A program made the translations under genes and the position numbers. From positions 62,001-126,000 of the forward strand of contig NZ_JACSYA010000003.1 of assembly GCF_029870285.1 (NCBI RefSeq): a stretch of DNA of 64,000 nt. The letters are read 5' to 3'. The DNA is from Delftia sp. PS-11. GTDB lineage: Bacteria; Pseudomonadota; Gammaproteobacteria; Burkholderiales; Burkholderiaceae_C. Shown in pieces: positions 22,001-39,196 of this stretch. The first letter of the stretch is position 1; each line of letters starts with the position of its first letter. The notes under the pieces are model-generated. The model made no database searches and was not told the DNA's origin. It worked only from the letters and a program-made list of their open reading frames with translations.

Positions 22001-22234
22001 CATGTACACCAGGCCCGGCGAGCCGTTCATTTCGCGCTCGATCACCGACAGCACGCTGTCTTCGAGCACCTGTGCGGACGCGCCAGGGTAGGCCGTGTTG
22101 ATGACGATGGCTGGCGGAGCCACCTTGGGGTATTGCGCGATCGGCAGCTTGGTCAGCGCCAGACCACCGATGACGATGATGAACAGCGCGATGACCCATG
22201 CAAAGATCGGTCTGTCGATAAAGAACTTGGCCAT
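19079..22234 (-). CDS. RND multidrug efflux transporter (HAE1, AcrB/MexB type)
   Basis: Inner-membrane proton-driven pump of 1051 residues. The N-terminus MAKFFIDRPIFAWVIALFIIVIGG and the layout of 12 membrane helices with two large periplasmic loops are those of AcrB/MexB. The proton-relay aspartate pair is present in GIVVDDAIVVVENVER (helix 4) and the relay lysine in GLSAKNAILIVEFAKDL (helix 10). Length is normal. It lies 15 bases after the adaptor gene and overlaps the channel gene by 8 bases, so the three pump parts form one operon under the divergent TetR regulator. Confidence 0.96.
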   Translation of the reverse strand: MAKFFIDRPIFAWVIALFIIVIGGLALTKLPIAQYPKVAPPAIVINTAYPGASAQVLEDSVLSVIEREMNGSPGLVYMESVAQADGTGSITISFEPGTNEDLAQVDVQNRLSRATPRLPATVTQQGVRVDKAARNFLMFIMLSSEDAKAYDTVALGDYASRNIVPEIQRVAGVGQAQLFGSEKAMRIWFDPAKLKGYKLSIEDVTAAIRSQNAQVASGAIGDLPNITGQKIAATVTVKGQLTSVEQFEQIVLRANADGSTVRLKDVATVEIGGQTYATSTRLNGKDAVGIGVQLTPSGNALATAKAVHARMEQLQKFFPKGVNYSIPYDSSKFVSISIEKVAHTLLEAIVLVFLVMFLFLQNWRYTLIPTIVVPVALLGTFAVMQTVGFSINVLAMFGMVLVIGIVVDDAIVVVENVERIMSEEGLSPRDAAIKAMGQISGAIVGITLVLIAVFVPLAFFSGSTGNIYRQFAIVMVASIAFSAFMALTLTPALCATLLKPVEAGHHHEKTGFFGWFNRTFARYAKSYEGWVGRLLQRSVMMIGVYLAVIAAAVVVFRGLPTSFLPTEDQGYFIVNVQLPPGAAKERTLEVVQQIEQAVLPQPEVADMISILGFSFSGQGQNAAIAFVPLKDWSERKGANSSVDSLTGRIMGMTAGIRDAFVFAVNPPPIPELGNAVGFSFRLQDRAGHGHDALINARNMLLGMAGQSKVLTGVRPDGLEDAPQLRIEIDRDKANALGVDFTSINATLSTALGSSYVNDFPNQGRLQRVIVQADAPARMQPDDLLRLNARNAKGDAVPLSAFATTRWVKGAQQTVRYNGYPAVRLEGSAAPGYSSGDAMAEMEKLAARLPEGFGFEWTGQSREEKLAGSQAIFLYAFAILAVFLCLAALYESWSIPLSVILVVPLGLLGVVLATLMRHYSNDVYFQIGLVTVIGLSAKNAILIVEFAKDLQAEGKGLIEAALEAAHLRFRPIIMTSLAFGLGVVPLVIASGASSASQRAIGTGVLGGMVTGTVLAVLFVPTFFVVVRKLFKGKIKPHNPPAPMGGKEALSHD

Positions 22235-22249
22235 TGCTGAGCCTCTTGA

Positions 22250-23539
22250 TTACTTCTTGTCGGCCTGATCGGCAGGCTTGGCATCGGCCGCAGACTGCGG
22301 CGCCGGGGCGCCAGCCCCGGCCGGCTTCTGGGCACCTGCAGCCTCAGGCTGCCAGGGCACGGGCTTGACCGGCGTGCCGGGCGGCAGCATCTGCAGCTTC
22401 TGGAAGCCATCGACCATGACCTTCTCTCCAGGCTGCAGCCCTTCGCTCACCAGCCACTGGTTGTTCTGGGCCGTGCTCACCTTCACGGGGCGCCGGGTGA
22501 TCTTGCCGTCGTCGCTGACCACGCTCACGCTGTCGCCAGCCTCCGTGCGCGTCACGGCCTGCTGGGGCAGGGCGATGGCATTGGATGCCTGGGCCTGCTC
22601 CATGCGCACGCGCACATACATGCCAGGCAGCAGCAGGCCCTTGGGGTTGGGCACCTCGGCACGCAGCGTGACCTGGCCGGTGGAGCTGTCCACGGTCAGG
22701 TCGGTGAACAGCAGCTTGCCTTTGAGCTCATAGGGTGTGCCATCTTCAAGGCGTACCTCGATGGCTGCTGCTTCGGCGCCATCGGCTTTCTTGAGCTTGC
22801 CTTCCTCCATCGCGCGGCGCAGCCGGAAAGCTTCGCTGGATGACTGGGTGAAGTTCACATAGACCGGGTTGATCTGCTGGACCACGGCCAGCGGCGTCGC
22901 CTCGCCCTGTCCGACCAGCGCGCCTTCGGTCACCAGCGACTGGCCGATGCGGCCGGAAATCGGTGCCGTCACACTGGTATAGCCCAGGTTGATCTCGGCT
23001 GTGCGCACCGAGGCCTTGCCGGCAGCGACATCCGCCTGTGCCTGTTTGAAGGCGGCCTCGGCGTTGACGAAGTCCTGCTTGCTGATGGCATTGGCGGCGA
23101 CCAGCGGGCGATAGCGCTCCAGCTGTGCCTGTGCCTGCGTCAGGTTGGCCTCGGCCCGTGCCAGCGTAGCCCTGGCACTCTGCAGCGTGGCTTCGTAGGG
23201 GGCCGGGTCGATGCGGTACAGCACCTGGCCTGCCTTGACATCGCTGCCTTCCTTGAACAGGCGCTCCTGCAGGATGCCGGCACTGCGTGCGCGGATCTGG
23301 GCCACGCGGCGCGCGTCCACGCGCCCGGGCAGCTCGGACACCAGCCCCACATCGGCAGGAGTGGCCACCACGACGCCTACGGGCACGGCAGGCATCTGCT
23401 GCGGCGCGCCGGCCTGCTCTCCTGAGGGCTTGCCGCATGCGGCAAGCGCGATGGCGGCAGCAACGGACAAGGATACGGTGGTGAGGCGCAGGCGGTGGTA
23501 ATGGGACGGAGCGGCTGACACATTGCGTGTGCTGGGCAT
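22250..23539 (-). CDS. RND efflux periplasmic adaptor lipoprotein (AcrA/MexA type)
   Basis: Membrane-fusion protein that joins the RND pump to the outer-membrane channel. The 429-residue product has a signal peptide with lipobox ALAAC, a split lipoyl domain (ARSAGILQERLFKEGSDVKAGQVLYRIDP and later LGYTSVTAPISGRIG), a coiled-coil hairpin between them, and a beta-barrel domain. A Pro/Ala-rich tail ends in DKK. The start is ATG 23539, with AAGGA 7 bases upstream; the open frame beyond it runs through the operator and the regulator gene in antisense and is not real. First gene of the efflux operon. Confidence 0.94.
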   Translation of the reverse strand: MPSTRNVSAAPSHYHRLRLTTVSLSVAAAIALAACGKPSGEQAGAPQQMPAVPVGVVVATPADVGLVSELPGRVDARRVAQIRARSAGILQERLFKEGSDVKAGQVLYRIDPAPYEATLQSARATLARAEANLTQAQAQLERYRPLVAANAISKQDFVNAEAAFKQAQADVAAGKASVRTAEINLGYTSVTAPISGRIGQSLVTEGALVGQGEATPLAVVQQINPVYVNFTQSSSEAFRLRRAMEEGKLKKADGAEAAAIEVRLEDGTPYELKGKLLFTDLTVDSSTGQVTLRAEVPNPKGLLLPGMYVRVRMEQAQASNAIALPQQAVTRTEAGDSVSVVSDDGKITRRPVKVSTAQNNQWLVSEGLQPGEKVMVDGFQKLQMLPPGTPVKPVPWQPEAAGAQKPAGAGAPAPQSAADAKPADQADKK

Positions 23540-23628
23540 GGTAAGTCCTTGTGCTGAATCAAAAAATGATGATGGCCCGCCGGTCAGCGCTATCCGAAGG
23601 GCTTTGTCCATGGGACGATTCCGGGGGA

Positions 23629-23654
23629 TTATACATACATGCATGAATGTATAA
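23629..23654. promoter_or_regulatory. 26-bp near-perfect operator with a TATAAT at each end
   Basis: The sequence from TTATACAT to ATGTATAA is palindromic at 24 of 26 positions around a central CATGCATG. One arm completes TATAAT on the plus strand (23650-23655), the other TATAAT on the minus strand (23628-23633). These would serve the TetR gene and the efflux operon respectively. A TetR dimer bound here would cover both -10 boxes at once, giving joint repression of pump and regulator. Confidence 0.75.
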
Positions 23655-23731
23655 TGACCGCTGTTGCTGCGTCGTGGCATCAATGCGTGGCGTGGCATGG
23701 TCGGCCCCCATGGAATGAAGGGAGGTGCATC

Positions 23732-24391
23732 TTGGCACGAAGGACTAAAGAAGATGCGTCTGCGACGCGCAGCGGCTTGCTCGATGCCGCAGAGCTGGTG
23801 TTCTATGAGCAGGGGGTTGCCAGGGCGTCCCTGAATGAAATCGCGCAGCGTGCTGGTGCGACCCGGGGGGCGGTCTACTGGCACTTCAAGGACAAGCTGG
23901 ATCTGTTCTATGCCATGCTGGACCGGGTCACGCTGCCGCTGGAGCAGGCGGCCGACGACGGCTGCGAGCAAGAAGCGGCCTGCGATGCGCTGGAGTATGT
24001 GCGGCGGCTGATCGCGCTGGTGCTGGGGCGCATCGTCGATGACGAGCGCACGCGGCGTGTCTTCGAAATACTGCTGCTCAAGGTCGAGTACGTGGGCGAG
24101 CTCATGCCTGTGCAGGAGCGCAACATCGCTGCGCTGGACTCTTTCTCGGCCCGGCTGGAGACGGCGCTGCGTATTGCGTCTAAAGACCATGACATCGTCA
24201 TGCCTATGGAACCCCGCGAGGCATCGATCGCGCTGTGCGCCATGTTTGACGGCCTGATCCAGAACTGGCTCCTGGGGCGGGCCTTTGATCTCAAGCGGGT
24301 TGGCGGCCAGGCGGTGGATGTCTGCCTGCGCGGCCTGGGCTTTCCCGGCGAAGGTTCTGCTGCGCGCAGCAGTGGGTCGGCTTGTAGGTGA
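23732..24391 (+). CDS. TetR/AcrR-family repressor of the efflux operon
   Basis: The 219-residue protein starts MARRTKEDASATR. It has the TetR helix-turn-helix at about residues 30-55 (ASLNEIAQRAGATRGAVYWHFKDK, near-identical to AcrR/TtgR/MexZ types) and an all-helical ligand domain after it. I chose the TTG at 23732 because GGGAGG lies 6 bases upstream. The ATG at 23639 would add 31 unrelated residues and falls inside the operator. Divergent orientation to the pump genes and the palindrome between them point to local, ligand-relieved repression. Confidence 0.92.
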   Translation: MARRTKEDASATRSGLLDAAELVFYEQGVARASLNEIAQRAGATRGAVYWHFKDKLDLFYAMLDRVTLPLEQAADDGCEQEAACDALEYVRRLIALVLGRIVDDERTRRVFEILLLKVEYVGELMPVQERNIAALDSFSARLETALRIASKDHDIVMPMEPREASIALCAMFDGLIQNWLLGRAFDLKRVGGQAVDVCLRGLGFPGEGSAARSSGSACR

Positions 24392-24444
24392 TGGTGCAAA
24401 GTCATGCGACAATGCAAGGCTTGTGCAGGGCAGTAATGCCTTGA

Positions 24445-24520
24445 GCGGCTGTAGCTCAGTGGATAGAGTATTGGCCTCCGAAGCCAAGGGTCGTGGGTTC
24501 GATCCCCGCCAGCCGCGCCA
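24445..24520 (+). tRNA. tRNA-Arg (CCG)
   Basis: 76 bases including encoded CCA. Acceptor stem GCGGCTG/CAGCCGC is perfect; D-arm GCTC-GAGT; anticodon loop CTCCGAA gives CCG, which reads CGG arginine codons; T-loop TTCGATC. It follows the TetR gene and precedes the tyr-gly-thr-tuf cluster but has about 100 bases before the next tRNA. Confidence 0.96.
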
Positions 24521-24601
24521 CAAAGCCTGGATTGTTCTTGGGTCGCCCAGGTGGCCAAAGAAAAAAATGCACTGAAATTTCTTTTTAAGAAAAAACGGTG
24601 C

Positions 24602-24607
24602 TACAAT
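24602..24607 (+). promoter_or_regulatory. Probable -10 box of the tRNA-tuf operon
   Basis: TACAAT lies 12 bases before tRNA-Tyr, within an A+T-rich stretch (24559-24600) unlike the surrounding DNA. A weak -35 (TTCTTT, 24579-24584) is at 17-base spacing. The G+C-containing bases just after it could be a stringent-response discriminator, but this is inference. Confidence 0.5.
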
Positions 24608-24619
24608 TCAAATCTCTTC

Positions 24620-24705
24620 GGAGGGGTGCCCGAGTGGCTAAAGGGGGCAGACTGTAAATCTGTTGGCTTACGCCTACACTGGTTCGAATCCAGTCCCCTC
24701 CACCA
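24620..24705 (+). tRNA. tRNA-Tyr (GTA)
   Basis: 86 bases with encoded CCA and a long class II variable arm. Acceptor GGAGGGG/CCCCTCC is perfect; anticodon loop CTGTAAA gives GTA. First RNA of the tyr-gly-thr-tuf transcript, as in the tufB operon of E. coli. Confidence 0.97.
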
Positions 24706-24761
24706 GTAATGGTTTTAGAAGAGTAGTCGCCTGAGAAGGTGGCGACGTGCAGTCAGCCTGT

Positions 24762-24835
24762 GCGGGAGTAGTTCAATGGTAGAACCCTAGCCTTCCAAGC
24801 TAATGACGCGGGTTCGATTCCCGTCTCCCGCTCCA
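24762..24835 (+). tRNA. tRNA-Gly (TCC)
   Basis: 74 bases with CCA. Acceptor GCGGGAG/CTCCCGC; anticodon loop CTTCCAA gives TCC. It lies 56 bases after tRNA-Tyr. Confidence 0.97.
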
Positions 24836-24880
24836 GTTTGAGCGCAAGTTTTTACCGGATCTGCCTTTGGCAGTTCCAAT

Positions 24881-24955
<75 letters not shown>

Positions 24956-25035
24956 TTCTCTCTGGTGCGCTCGCTAGATGGGGTTGCGCCAAATCCTGTT
25001 GTAGTGATATTTAGATTTTTTTCGGAGTCGGAAAA

Positions 25036-26226
<1,191 letters not shown>

Positions 26227-26235
26227 TAGATTTGT

Positions 26236-26311
26236 AGGGGTATAGCTCAATTGGCAGAGCGTCGGTCTCCAAAACCGAAGGTTGTAGGTTCGATTCCTAC
26301 TGCCCCTGCCA
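26236..26311 (+). tRNA. tRNA-Trp (CCA)
   Basis: 76 bases with encoded CCA. Acceptor AGGGGTA/TGCCCCT (one T-G pair); anticodon loop CTCCAAA gives CCA. It lies 9 bases after the tuf stop, so it is processed from the tuf mRNA, and is followed by secE. Confidence 0.96.
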
Positions 26312-26332
26312 CCTGATGGTGGAATCGCAGCG

Positions 26333-26353
26333 AGCCCGCCCCCTAGGCGGGCT
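26333..26353 (+). terminator. Terminator-like hairpin between tRNA-Trp and secE
   Basis: AGCCCGCC-CCCTA-GGCGGGCT is a perfect 8-bp stem, but the following TCGGTGTCTT is a poor T-run. It may reduce, rather than end, read-through from the tuf transcript into secE-nusG. Confidence 0.5.
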
Positions 26354-26399
26354 TCGGTGTCTTGGCATGGCGCAAAAAGCTGCGCATGAGAAATGAAAT

Positions 26400-26783
26400 A
26401 TGGCCACTACTCAGGTTGAAACAGTCAGCTCAGGGGCTGACAAAGCAAAGCTTGCCGCAGTCGCGGCTTTAGTCGTTGCTGCAATCGCCGGTTTCTATCT
26501 GCTGGGCAAGCAAGGTCCCATCGTTCAGTGGATTGTGCTGCTGCTGTGTCTGGCCGCTGCTGCAGGCGTGTTCCTGATTTCCGATCTGGGCAAGCGTTTC
26601 GTGGGCTTTGCGCAGGATGCCTGGCGCGAAGTCAAGAAGGTCGTCTGGCCGACGCGCAAGGAAACCATGCAGATGACCTTGTACGTCTTCGGCTTCGTTG
26701 TGATCATGGCCTTGTTCCTGTGGTTCACGGACAAGACGCTGGAGTGGGTCCTGTATGACCTGATTTTGGGCTGGAGGAAGTAA
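26400..26783 (+). CDS. secE: Preprotein translocase subunit SecE
   Basis: Essential clamp subunit of the SecYEG channel. The 127-residue protein has three hydrophobic segments (about 20-38, 42-62 and 95-112) like the E. coli form rather than the short one-helix type. The conserved amphipathic segment [16 protein letters not shown] lies before the last helix. Its TAA shares one base with the nusG ATG. Confidence 0.95.
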   Translation: MATTQVETVSSGADKAKLAAVAALVVAAIAGFYLLGKQGPIVQWIVLLLCLAAAAGVFLISDLGKRFVGFAQDAWREVKKVVWPTRKETMQMTLYVFGFVVIMALFLWFTDKTLEWVLYDLILGWRK

Positions 26784-27367
26784 TGGATGCTGTCGAAACG
26801 GGTGTGAACGACGGAGCGTCGGCGCCGGCCAATCCGGATCTGCGCTGGTACATCGTCCATGCCTACTCGGGCATGGAAAAGGCCGTGGAGCGCAACATCA
26901 CCGAGCGCATTGCACGCTCGGGCATGCAGTCCAAGTTCGGCCGGATTCTGGTTCCCACCGAAGAAGTGGTGGAAATGAAGAATGGCCAGCGCCGCACGAC
27001 CGAGCGCCGCCTCTTTCCGGGCTATGTGTTCGTCGAGATGGTCATGGAAGACGATACCTGGCATCTGGTCAAGCACACCAGCAAGGTGACCGGTTTTGTG
27101 GGCGGCGCCAGGAACCGCCCTGCGCCCATCTCCGAAGAGGAAGTGCGCAAGATCGTCAGCCAGATGCAGGAGGGCACGGACAAGCCCCGCCACAAGATCG
27201 AGTTCATGGTGGGCGAGATGGTTCGTGTCAAGGAAGGTCCGTTCACCGACTTCAACGGCTCTGTCGAGGAAGTCAACTACGAGAAGAACCGCCTGCGCGT
27301 CTCGGTCATGATCTTCGGCCGCTCCACGCCTGTGGAGCTGGAATTCGCCCAGGTTGAAAAAACCTGA
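26783..27367 (+). CDS. nusG: Transcription elongation/antitermination factor NusG
   Basis: Binds RNA polymerase clamp helices, suppresses pausing, and links transcription to Rho or the ribosome. The 194-residue protein has the NGN domain ([31 protein letters not shown]) and a C-terminal KOW domain ([25 protein letters not shown]). Start overlaps the secE stop (TAATG). The promoter of the L11 operon begins in its last codons. Confidence 0.97.
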   Translation: MDAVETGVNDGASAPANPDLRWYIVHAYSGMEKAVERNITERIARSGMQSKFGRILVPTEEVVEMKNGQRRTTERRLFPGYVFVEMVMEDDTWHLVKHTSKVTGFVGGARNRPAPISEEEVRKIVSQMQEGTDKPRHKIEFMVGEMVRVKEGPFTDFNGSVEEVNYEKNRLRVSVMIFGRSTPVELEFAQVEKT

Positions 27368-27382
27368 GTTCCAGCTTAAAAT
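27354..27382 (+). promoter_or_regulatory. Promoter of the rplKAJL-rpoBC operon
   Basis: TTGAAA (27354-27359) and TAAAAT (27377-27382) are separated by exactly 17 bases, a near-consensus sigma-70 promoter. The -35 lies in the last codons of nusG. A transcript would start near 27389, leaving a leader of about 120 bases before rplK. Confidence 0.75.
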
Positions 27383-27508
27383 CTTTGGCTCTGCATTTTT
27401 TGACTCGGTGCAGGGCTTGCTAGCAAGAGTCTTTCAACCCCCGGGGAGCTGCCGGCCGCTGCCAATGATTGGCTGTGCCGGCGGCGCTATACCCGCAAGG
27501 AGCATTCA

Positions 27509-27940
27509 ATGGCGAAGAAAATCGTCGGCTTCATCAAGCTGCAAGTGCCAGCTGGTAAGGCCAATCCCTCTCCTCCGATCGGTCCTGCGCTGGGTCAGCG
27601 CGGCCTCAACATCATGGAATTCTGCAAGGCGTTCAACGCCCAGACCCAAGGTGTCGAGCCCGGCCTGCCTCTGCCCGTGGTCATCACGGCCTTCGCCGAC
27701 AAGAGCTTCACCTTCATCATCAAGACGCCTCCGGCGACTGTGCTGATCAAGAAAGCCATCAAGCTGGACAAGGGTTCTTCCAATCCTCTGAAGAACAAGG
27801 TCGGCAAGATCACCCGCGCACAGCTGGAAGAAATCGCCAAGACCAAGCTCAAGGACATGAACGCTGCTGACGTGGACGCCGCCGTGCGTACGCTGGCTGG
27901 TTCGGCCCGTTCGATGGGCGTGATTGTGGAGGGTGTGTAA
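27509..27940 (+). CDS. rplK: 50S ribosomal protein L11
   Basis: Binds the GTPase-associated centre of 23S rRNA. The 143-residue protein has the N-terminal proline-rich [19 protein letters not shown] and the C-terminal RNA-binding domain ending in [13 protein letters not shown]. It abuts rplA directly (stop TAA then ATG). Confidence 0.98.
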   Translation: MAKKIVGFIKLQVPAGKANPSPPIGPALGQRGLNIMEFCKAFNAQTQGVEPGLPLPVVITAFADKSFTFIIKTPPATVLIKKAIKLDKGSSNPLKNKVGKITRAQLEEIAKTKLKDMNAADVDAAVRTLAGSARSMGVIVEGV

Positions 27941-28636
27941 ATGGCCAAGCTGACCAAGAAGCAAAAAGCTCTCCAGGGCAAGGTGGAAACCACCAAGCTG
28001 TACGCTTTCGCTGACGCCGTGGCGCTGGTGAAGGAAGCCGCTACTGCCAAGTTCGATGAATCCATCGACGTGGCCGTGCAGCTGGGCGTGGATGCCAAGA
28101 AGTCGGACCAAGTGGTGCGCGGCGCTGTCGTGCTGCCCCATGGCACTGGCAAGACGGCTCGCGTGGCTGTGTTCGCCCAGGGCGCCAAGGCTGAAGAAGC
28201 CAAGGCTGCTGGCGCCGACGTGGTCGGCATGGACGATCTGGCTGCCCGCGTGAAGGCTGGTGACATGCCTTTCGACGTGGTCATCGCTGCTCCGGACGCC
28301 ATGCGCGTTGTCGGTACCCTGGGTCAGATCCTGGGCCCGCGCGGCCTGATGCCCAACCCCAAGGTTGGCACCGTGACGCCCGATGTGGCTACCGCCGTCA
28401 AGAACGCCAAGGCTGGTCAGGTGCAGTACCGTGTCGACAAGGCCGGTATCATCCACGCCACCATCGGCCGCCGCTCGTTCGACAACGAGAAGCTGCAAGG
28501 CAACCTGGCTGCCCTGATCGACGCCCTGAACAAGTCCAAGCCCGCTTCCAGCAAGGGCCTGTACCTGCGCAAGATTGCCGTCTCGTCCACCATGGGCGTG
28601 GGCGTGCGCGTCGATACGCAAACCATCTCGGCCTGA
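27941..28636 (+). CDS. rplA: 50S ribosomal protein L1
   Basis: L1-stalk protein and, in E. coli, translational repressor of its own operon. The 231-residue protein starts [15 protein letters not shown] and carries the signature [16 protein letters not shown]. Length is standard. The gene begins immediately after the rplK stop, as needed for coupled translation and autoregulation. Confidence 0.98.
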   Translation: MAKLTKKQKALQGKVETTKLYAFADAVALVKEAATAKFDESIDVAVQLGVDAKKSDQVVRGAVVLPHGTGKTARVAVFAQGAKAEEAKAAGADVVGMDDLAARVKAGDMPFDVVIAAPDAMRVVGTLGQILGPRGLMPNPKVGTVTPDVATAVKNAKAGQVQYRVDKAGIIHATIGRRSFDNEKLQGNLAALIDALNKSKPASSKGLYLRKIAVSSTMGVGVRVDTQTISA

Positions 28637-28859
28637 TAGCCAAGAGATCTTGAGGTGCCGCAAGGCACCTCAGTGGTGGGCCGGCGCAGCGATGCGCCGG
28701 GTCATCCAAGACCGTTGGTGTGCCTTGTGCACGTAAACCTCTGGGGCCAACGCAGATGGCGATCCCGCTGCAGATGGATGCATTTCCAAAACAGTTGGTC
28801 GCTGCAACAAGAGCGCGCATGAGGGGCTTGCCCCGAGTGTGCATTTGAAGGAGTAGACC
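28637..28859 (+). promoter_or_regulatory. L10 leader (rplJL mRNA regulatory region)
   Basis: The 223-base gap between rplA and rplJ is where the L10(L12)4 complex binds its own mRNA in other bacteria. It holds two perfect hairpins with GNRA tetraloops: TGAGGTGCC-GCAA-GGCACCTCA (28651-28672) and CCGGCGCA-GCGA-TGCGCCGG (28681-28700). About 150 further bases follow before AAGGAG. The position and structure fit the L10-leader class, although I could not fold the whole region. Confidence 0.55.
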
Positions 28860-29387
28860 TTGAGTCTTAATCGCAGTGAGAAAGAAGCGGTCATCAATGA
28901 AGTGACCAGCCTCGCCGCTAAAGCTCAAACGCTTGTGATTGCGGAATACCGTGGCATCACGGTCGCCGACATGACCAAGCTGCGCGTCGACGCCCGCAGC
29001 AAGGGTGTGAGCCTGAGCGTGTTGAAGAACACGCTGGCCCGCCGTGCTGTGGCCGGCAGCCAGTTTGACGTGGTGGCCGACCAGATGACTGGTCCCCTGA
29101 TCTATGGCTTCTCTGAAGACGCAGTGGCTGCCGCCAAGGTGGTGGCCGACTTCGCGAAAACCAACGACAAGCTGGTGATCCGCGGTGGTGCGTTTGCAGG
29201 CAAGGCCCTGGACGTGAACGGTGTGAAGCAACTGGCAAACATTCCTACCAAGGAAGTTCTGCTGGCACAACTGTGTGGCTTGCTGATGTCGCCTGTCTCG
29301 CGTACGGCCGTTGTGCTGGGCGCCCTGGCGGCAAAGAAGAGCGAAGGCTCTGCCGAAGAACCGGCAGCCGAAACAGCCGCAGCCTGA
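28860..29387 (+). CDS. rplJ: 50S ribosomal protein L10
   Basis: Scaffold of the ribosomal stalk that carries L7/L12 dimers. The 175-residue protein starts at TTG ([15 protein letters not shown]), supported by AAGGAG 6 bases upstream. It has the family segment [18 protein letters not shown] and a C-terminal L12-binding helix ending in an Ala/Glu-rich tail. The TTG start may help to hold down translation in an autoregulated gene. Confidence 0.96.
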   Translation: MSLNRSEKEAVINEVTSLAAKAQTLVIAEYRGITVADMTKLRVDARSKGVSLSVLKNTLARRAVAGSQFDVVADQMTGPLIYGFSEDAVAAAKVVADFAKTNDKLVIRGGAFAGKALDVNGVKQLANIPTKEVLLAQLCGLLMSPVSRTAVVLGALAAKKSEGSAEEPAAETAAA

Positions 29388-29426
29388 GCGCGCGGCAGTC
29401 AACCAACGAATTTTTAGGAAATCAAA

Positions 29427-29804
29427 ATGGCATTCGATAAAGACGCATTCCTGACCGCCCTGGACAGCATGACCGTCCTGGAACTCAATGACCTGGTCAA
29501 GGCCATTGAAGAGAAGTTTGGCGTGAGCGCTGCCGCTATGGCTGCTCCCGCTGCTGGCGGCGCTGCTGGTGGCGCTGCTGCTGCTGAAGAAAAGACCGAA
29601 TTCAACGTGGTCCTGACCGAAGCCGGCGCCAACAAGGTGTCCGTCATCAAGGCAGTGCGTGAAATCACCGGCCTGGGCCTGAAGGAAGCCAAGGATCTGG
29701 TGGACGGCGCTCCCAAGAACGTCAAGGAAGGCGTTGCCAAGGCTGACGCTGAAGCCGCTGTGAAGAAGCTGGTCGAAGCCGGCGCCAAGGCTGAACTGAA
29801 GTAA
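29427..29804 (+). CDS. rplL: 50S ribosomal protein L7/L12
   Basis: Multicopy stalk protein that recruits translation factors. The 125-residue protein has the N-terminal dimerisation helix, an Ala/Gly-rich hinge (about 37-52), and the C-terminal factor-binding domain with [31 protein letters not shown] sequence. Followed by two hairpins before rpoB. Confidence 0.98.
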   Translation: MAFDKDAFLTALDSMTVLELNDLVKAIEEKFGVSAAAMAAPAAGGAAGGAAAAEEKTEFNVVLTEAGANKVSVIKAVREITGLGLKEAKDLVDGAPKNVKEGVAKADAEAAVKKLVEAGAKAELK

Positions 29805-29819
29805 TTCAGTCCTCTCAAG

Positions 29820-29852
29820 GGCTGGAGGCTCCCAAAAGGGCCTCCAGCCTTT
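29820..29852 (+). terminator. Probable attenuator between rplL and rpoB
   Basis: GGCTGGAGGC pairs with GCCTCCAGCC across a 10-base loop and the stem runs on into TTTGG. The weak T-run suggests partial termination, which would lower rpoBC relative to rplJL as in other bacteria. Confidence 0.6.
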
Positions 29853-29881
29853 GGCGCTTGTGGAGTGCCCATCCTGAGAGC

Positions 29882-29919
29882 ACACTAGAAAGCAGTCTGC
29901 GAAGGCTGCTTTCTAGTGT
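29882..29919 (+). other. 14-bp perfect mRNA hairpin between rplL and rpoB (possible RNase III site)
   Basis: ACACTAGAAAGCAG and CTGCTTTCTAGTGT are perfect inverted repeats with a 10-base loop. In E. coli RNase III cuts a hairpin in the same intergenic region; this structure is a candidate for the same role. It lacks a T-run, so it is unlikely to be a terminator. Confidence 0.55.
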
Positions 29920-30079
29920 CTTCTGACAACCCGACAACAGAAGATGCCTTGGTTCGGGCGATGTGCAACGCATCGCCGTCAGCCATGGTTGGTAGTGGCC
30001 AACCGCCAAGCCCGCAGGAAGCTTTCCATGTGGGGCAGTCGTCGAAGACCCAGGACTCATGTCTTTGCCCGGAGATCTC

Positions 30080-34192
<4,113 letters not shown>

Positions 34193-34214
34193 ATATTGAA
34201 AAGGAAAGAGTCTT

Positions 34215-38435
<4,221 letters not shown>

Positions 38436-38475
38436 CACCAGCGGGCCAGCGCAAGCAGGCCCGTGACGTGCGGTG

Positions 38476-38518
38476 ACGCTCCCGGCCTGCCCAGCGCAGG
38501 CGGGAGCGTTTTTCTTTG
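38476..38518 (+). terminator. Terminator of the rpoBC operon
   Basis: Outer stem ACGCTCCCG / CGGGAGCGT and inner stem CCTGC / GCAGG around loop CCAGC, followed by TTTTTCTTT. A textbook strong intrinsic terminator. Confidence 0.92.
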
Positions 38519-38602
38519 GCAGGGCTGGCGCATCCGGCGTCTTCCTGTGCCAGTCGTATTTGGATAACCGATGCCCTGCCGCAGGCGGGGCCATTGCAGA
38601 CG

Positions 38603-39196
38603 ATGTGGTCCCTGTCGCTTGAATGGATGCTGCTGGCCCTTGCTGTGTTCTGGGTCGTTGGTGCATACAACCGGCTTGCCAGGCTGCGCAGCCACTGCGT
38701 GCAGCAGTTCGGCGCGCTGGATGCCTGCCTGGACCAGTGGCACGCCATGCTGCAGGAGTTCGAGGCGCAGCTGCCCGGTGCCGATGCGCAGCAGCCGGTT
38801 CAGGCCCAGGCACTTGCAGCCCTGCATCAGGCGGTGCAAGCGCTGCATGCCGCGCTGGCTGATGCGCGCAGCCGGCCGCTGCGCGAGGCGGCGCTGTCCG
38901 CACTTGAACATGCCTGCAGCGCGCTGGATGCGGCCTGGCAGGAGCAGGTCCTGGGGGCAGGCAGCGGTGACCCGGCGGATGCCGCCGGGCCGCTGCAGCC
39001 CTGGCAGCAGCGCTGGACCGAGCAGCAGATGCGCAACCGTCTGGGCCTGCAGCAATTCAATGCGGCAGCCGAGCGCCACAATGCGGCGATCGGCCAGTAT
39101 CCAGCACATCTGCTGAGCCGGCTGCTGGGCTGGCAGCCTGTCCGCAGTCTGCAGTTCGAACCTGCCGCCCCCAAAGCGCAGGAAAGTGGAACATGA
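38603..39196 (+). CDS. LemA-like membrane protein
   Basis: A 197-residue protein with one N-terminal membrane helix (about residues 3-20) followed by AYNRLARLRSHCVQQFGALDACL, matching the start of the LemA domain. Near the end, LQQFNAAAERHNAAIGQYPAHLLSRLLGWQP matches the LemA C-terminal signature. The middle is Ala/Gln-rich helical sequence and more divergent than in normal LemA. LemA function is unsettled (envelope-linked, phosphorelay effects in some species). The ATG at 38603 is preferred over earlier codons. Its stop overlaps the rsmB ATG by 4 bases. Confidence 0.75.
   Translation: MWSLSLEWMLLALAVFWVVGAYNRLARLRSHCVQQFGALDACLDQWHAMLQEFEAQLPGADAQQPVQAQALAALHQAVQALHAALADARSRPLREAALSALEHACSALDAAWQEQVLGAGSGDPADAAGPLQPWQQRWTEQQMRNRLGLQQFNAAAERHNAAIGQYPAHLLSRLLGWQPVRSLQFEPAAPKAQESGT

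Noticed and set aside
22250-24523. 757-residue frame extending the adaptor protein upstream
   Set aside because: It would read through the operator, antisense through the tetR gene and into tRNA-Arg; a proper lipoprotein signal starts at 23539.
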